Below, piece after piece: positions 32,982 to 35,701 of a stretch of DNA of 35,701 nucleotides. Both the position numbers and the translations under genes were made by a program. A model generated the notes under the pieces. It ran no database searches. It was given only the letters and a program-made list of their open reading frames with translations, and was not told the origin of the DNA. The stretch comes from Geobacteraceae bacterium (GTDB taxonomy: Bacteria; Desulfobacterota; Desulfuromonadia; Geobacterales; Pseudopelobacteraceae), in assembly GCA_021286935.1 (NCBI GenBank), contig JAJTBI010000023.1:1-35701 (forward strand). Reading direction: 5' to 3'. Numbering within the stretch: the stretch's first letter is position 1; each line of letters starts with the position of its first letter.

Positions 32982-33197
32982 ATGAGCATTGAGCGTTGTG
33001 AAAATGCAGATTGCAATCAACGGTTTGAGGTAGTTGAGTTTGGCCATACCCGCCCGGCTAAATCCGAGCCCCGCAAGCTCGTCTGTCCCTATTGCGGCCA
33101 TACGATCTATCGCAAAACCAAAGGTGCATTCATAACTACCAGGCTTGAAGGAAGCTCGCTAACGTATGCAAATGATAATGCGCTCTGCGGAGACTAG
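32982..33197 (+). CDS. Small zinc-ribbon-like protein
   Basis: The ATG at 32982 (MSIERCE) has GAAAGG upstream and gives 71 residues. Two cysteine pairs are spaced as a zinc ribbon: CENADC near residue 6 and CPYC near residue 35 (in KLVCPYCGHTIYRKTKGAF). There is no signal peptide, so it should be cytoplasmic. The partner and role are unknown. Its stop overlaps the stop of the convergent TonB receptor gene by four bases. An in-frame ATG at 32931 would add 17 residues without similarity. Confidence 0.68.
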   Translation: MSIERCENADCNQRFEVVEFGHTRPAKSEPRKLVCPYCGHTIYRKTKGAFITTRLEGSSLTYANDNALCGD

Positions 33198-35248
33198 AAG
33201 CGATAACTGGCAGTCATGGTGACATTGCGTCCGTTTTCAGGGATGCGCGCTGTCGGGCTAAGCGGGTCACGCTGGTAGTACAGTGGCATGACGTAGCGGG
33301 CATCGAAAAGGTTATTAAGGCTGACAGTCAGGGTAATCCCCTTGTAACGCCCACCCGCCTGCAGGTCAGTAACCGCGTAACCGGGCATTGAGGTTTCATT
33401 CAAGGTGGTATCAAAGCGGTTCTGTCGAGCCACCAATGTCTGGTTGACGCCTGCAAAGAAGTAACGATTATCGTACTTGATCCCCAGCCGCCCACGTAAT
33501 GGTGGAATTTCTGCCAGGGGTCTGCTGCTCGTCCGGTTTTCCCCCTCGCTGTAGGAAAGCATGGCTGATAACTTCAGGTCAGCAGGTAGCTGTACCGTAC
33601 CTTCGCACTCCACGCCCCAGATGACTGCATCCAGATTGGTGGTACTGCGTGCCTGGGGCAGCGTGCCGCCAAGACGTCTCACCGGCAAAATAAAATTCGA
33701 GGCCTCCCCATAGAAGAAGGTCAGTTCAGCACGGTGTCCACCTGCAGACCAACTGGCCCCGGTATCAATCTGATTGACTACCGTCTGCTGCAGAAATGGA
33801 TTACTGACAATAGTGCTGCCCTGTCTAATCTGGCCCATATACAGCTCGCTGGCATCGGGTATTCTGACGGCCCGCCCCCCTTTTAAAAACAGTTCCAGCT
33901 GCGGTAATACCTTCCAGAACAGTTGGGCATTGGCGCTCCAATCGGCAAAATCACGTCCGGCCGGAACCCCCTGACCAGGGTAATAGGGTTGGTAGAGTGT
34001 CTGAATACGGTCCGGGGTCAGCCCATTGGCGTCAACCCGGCTGAAATCTCCCCGGGCGGAAAGTACTGCCCGCACCGTGTCGCTGAGCGGGGTTGCATAG
34101 GTCCAGAACATACCCAGGTTGCGGGTCACCGTATCTGGCAGCAATGGCTGGTTATCGTAGTACTGCCAGGGAGCGGCCCCCGGCTTCAAGAGTGCAGAAT
34201 AGCTGCCGTTCCAGTCCCGCTGATAAAAATCAATCCCCTTTGTAAGTATGCCCGCCCCCAGGGCAAGCTGTGATGTCAGTCTACCACCGGTTGTGGTGAC
34301 ATCAAACCGGTTGGAGGTAGCATAGCCACGGCTCAGAAAGGCGCGATAGGGCAACGCAGTGTTGGCCGTATCCGAGGTCTCCCGCAATGAATCATCCAAC
34401 AGGGTCCGGGCCTGGCTCCACCAGCCCTGCAGACTGATTTCCCGGATCAGGGGAGTGATATTACGCAGGGTAAGCCGGCCATTCAGCCGATGTACCTGTT
34501 CGTCCAGGACATCAATATTCTGGGTAGGAAACTTGATGTCGCTCCCCTGCACAAAGGCATAGGACAGCTCGAACCGGTTATCCGTGGTGGGGCTGATCCC
34601 GCCTTTCAGCCAAAAACTGTCTAGTCGGTACATAGCCAGCTCTTCGGCGCCAGCACGATAATTGTTGTTGGCATTGGGATAGCGAGTACGTACCAACGGG
34701 ACGCCACCACCAGCCTCAGGTACCCCGGAGGAACGGCCACGGTAGCCCGCACCAAAGTCTGCCAGTTGATTACCGACAGCTCCATACGCAGTTCCGTTTA
34801 CTGCATCGTACGAGCCATAGGAAAAAGAGCTCTTTGCGGAAAAACGTTTGGGATTTTCAGGAGAGCTGACCTCAATACTACCACCAGCCCCGCCGGGATA
34901 GGCCAGGTTGTAGGGGCCTTTGGTAACCACAATTTTGCTAATATCACTATTGTTGACAATAAAAGGTGGTGCGTCGCTTCTGAACGGTGTGGCGCCAAAG
35001 TAGGGAGCTCCGTCAAAGGTAATCATCAGGTTTTCGCGTTGATAGCCGCGAATGACAATGTTGGAAAGCGCACCTTTGTCAAAGGAATTGACTCCGGATT
35101 GGCGCAGTGTCTCCCGGGGGTCAAGGGGCAGGGGGAGATTTTCGTCAGCCGGTTCCGCTGCCAGACAAACAACCGGTGCCAGGGCCAACAGGTGTATTAT
35201 CAACAATCTGAATAGATGCATTGCCCGCCTGTTACATTGTTCCGGCAT
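33194..35248 (-). CDS. TonB-dependent outer-membrane receptor with shortened plug
   Basis: The 684-residue product has a signal peptide (FRLLIIHLLALAPVVCLA) and a plug with VIRGYQRENLMITFDGAPYF and VVTKGPYNLAYPGGAGGSIEV. A long beta-barrel follows, rich in alternating aromatic strands and ending in TASYRF, the terminal Phe needed for outer-membrane insertion. The segment between the signal and the plug core is short, and I see no standard TonB box (ETVTV-type). The plug pattern loosely recalls copper receptors of the OprC type, but the substrate is not assigned. The ATG at 35248 has AAGGGG upstream; an alternative ATG is at 35221. Confidence 0.88.
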   Translation of the reverse strand: MPEQCNRRAMHLFRLLIIHLLALAPVVCLAAEPADENLPLPLDPRETLRQSGVNSFDKGALSNIVIRGYQRENLMITFDGAPYFGATPFRSDAPPFIVNNSDISKIVVTKGPYNLAYPGGAGGSIEVSSPENPKRFSAKSSFSYGSYDAVNGTAYGAVGNQLADFGAGYRGRSSGVPEAGGGVPLVRTRYPNANNNYRAGAEELAMYRLDSFWLKGGISPTTDNRFELSYAFVQGSDIKFPTQNIDVLDEQVHRLNGRLTLRNITPLIREISLQGWWSQARTLLDDSLRETSDTANTALPYRAFLSRGYATSNRFDVTTTGGRLTSQLALGAGILTKGIDFYQRDWNGSYSALLKPGAAPWQYYDNQPLLPDTVTRNLGMFWTYATPLSDTVRAVLSARGDFSRVDANGLTPDRIQTLYQPYYPGQGVPAGRDFADWSANAQLFWKVLPQLELFLKGGRAVRIPDASELYMGQIRQGSTIVSNPFLQQTVVNQIDTGASWSAGGHRAELTFFYGEASNFILPVRRLGGTLPQARSTTNLDAVIWGVECEGTVQLPADLKLSAMLSYSEGENRTSSRPLAEIPPLRGRLGIKYDNRYFFAGVNQTLVARQNRFDTTLNETSMPGYAVTDLQAGGRYKGITLTVSLNNLFDARYVMPLYYQRDPLSPTARIPENGRNVTMTASYRF

Positions 35249-35421
35249 ACGGCCCCTTTTCTGTTGCGTGCTCTATTGTTTTAAACTATAGCGCAGTCAG
35301 GTCGGTTTGCAAGTCAGGGAGCAGCAACTGCTACTACTCAACGTAATCTGCTTTTAAACTCTGGAAACAGCGGTTGATAAATGGTATGTTGGCAAAATTT
35401 TTAAGGAGTAGCCCATAGACC

Positions 35422-35701
35422 ATGATCCGGCCCCGTACCACGCTTTTATTGGCTGCCAGCCTGTTCTGTTTTCTGCTCTTGCTGGGAAACGGCCCCGCGT
35501 ATGCCGTCGGACCACCTAAACAAGAGTATGTGCTGGGGGTTTTCCCGTTCCTTCCCTCTGCCAACCTGGAAGGTATTTTCGCCCCGATTGCAGCAGAACT
35601 GTCCAAAGCGCTGGGAAAGCCGGTACGGCTGCGCCTGACCAGCAGTTATGATTCCTTTGTACAGGCCCTGCAGGACCAGACCTTTGATCTCGTTCACATT
35701 C
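35422..35701 (+). CDS. PhnD-like periplasmic substrate-binding protein (3' end outside window)
   Basis: The ATG at 35422 opens a frame that runs off the window edge after 93 codons. A signal peptide (TTLLLAASLFCFLLLLGNGPAYA) is followed by YVLGVFPFLPSANLEGIFAPIAAELSKALGKPVRL and then a YDSFVQALQDQTFDLVHI stretch. This is the start pattern of the phosphate/phosphite/phosphonate-binding (PhnD-type) family, which also serves as the sensor part of some signalling proteins. AAGGAG lies 13 bases upstream, a long spacing. It is divergent from the TonB receptor. Ligand and C-terminal domains cannot be seen. Confidence 0.82.
   Translation, partial: MIRPRTTLLLAASLFCFLLLLGNGPAYAVGPPKQEYVLGVFPFLPSANLEGIFAPIAAELSKALGKPVRLRLTSSYDSFVQALQDQTFDLVHI

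Overview
The window looks like chromosome from a Geobacter-type deltaproteobacterium (Desulfuromonadia). This is an inference from gene content: a membrane-bound uptake [NiFe] hydrogenase in the order hybS-hybA-hybB-hybL-hybP, abundant two-component and sigma-54 signalling, a thiH-type (anaerobic) thiamin pathway, a DUF362 ferredoxin protein and a flbD-motA-motB cluster. No rRNA, tRNA, CRISPR array or complete insertion sequence was seen.

Layout. 1-602 holds the 3' end of a cysteine-rich protein gene. 647-6527 (minus) is the hydrogenase operon. Facing away from it, 6930-10130 (plus) encodes an NtrC-type sigma-54 activator and a membrane histidine kinase. The shared intergenic region holds a good sigma-54 promoter for hybS and an upstream palindrome at enhancer-like distance, so this pair is the best local candidate for hydrogenase control. 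10229-11596 holds a small secreted protein, a 61-residue protein and a MerR regulator whose C-terminal domain is homologous to that small protein. 11598-13660 (minus) has an unknown protein and a YCII / PPOX / VanZ-like cluster.

14076-20238 (plus) is a housekeeping block: a 2-hydroxyacid dehydrogenase, then gyrA, a helical-repeat protein and gpsA, the last three tightly packed. 20166-22356 (minus) is flbD-motA-motB plus a possible tiny membrane protein. 22450-23902 (minus) is a PilZ protein overlapping a P-loop/DRTGG protein. 24067-27006 (plus) is a TPP riboswitch with terminator controlling thiS-thiE-thiG-thiH. 27002-28127 holds an ORF remnant, a strong terminator and a BRO/DinD-like gene. 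28186-32563 encodes a DUF362 ferredoxin protein and a large hybrid histidine kinase with HPt domain. 32592-35701 holds two small Cys-containing proteins, a TonB-dependent receptor (minus) and the start of a PhnD-like binding-protein gene cut by the window edge.

A family of imperfect inverted-repeat intergenic elements (ends resembling GGCCGCAAAAGAACGCAAAG and its complement) occurs four times. Three copies lie in the hydrogenase locus: two inside the operon and one between it and its putative regulators.
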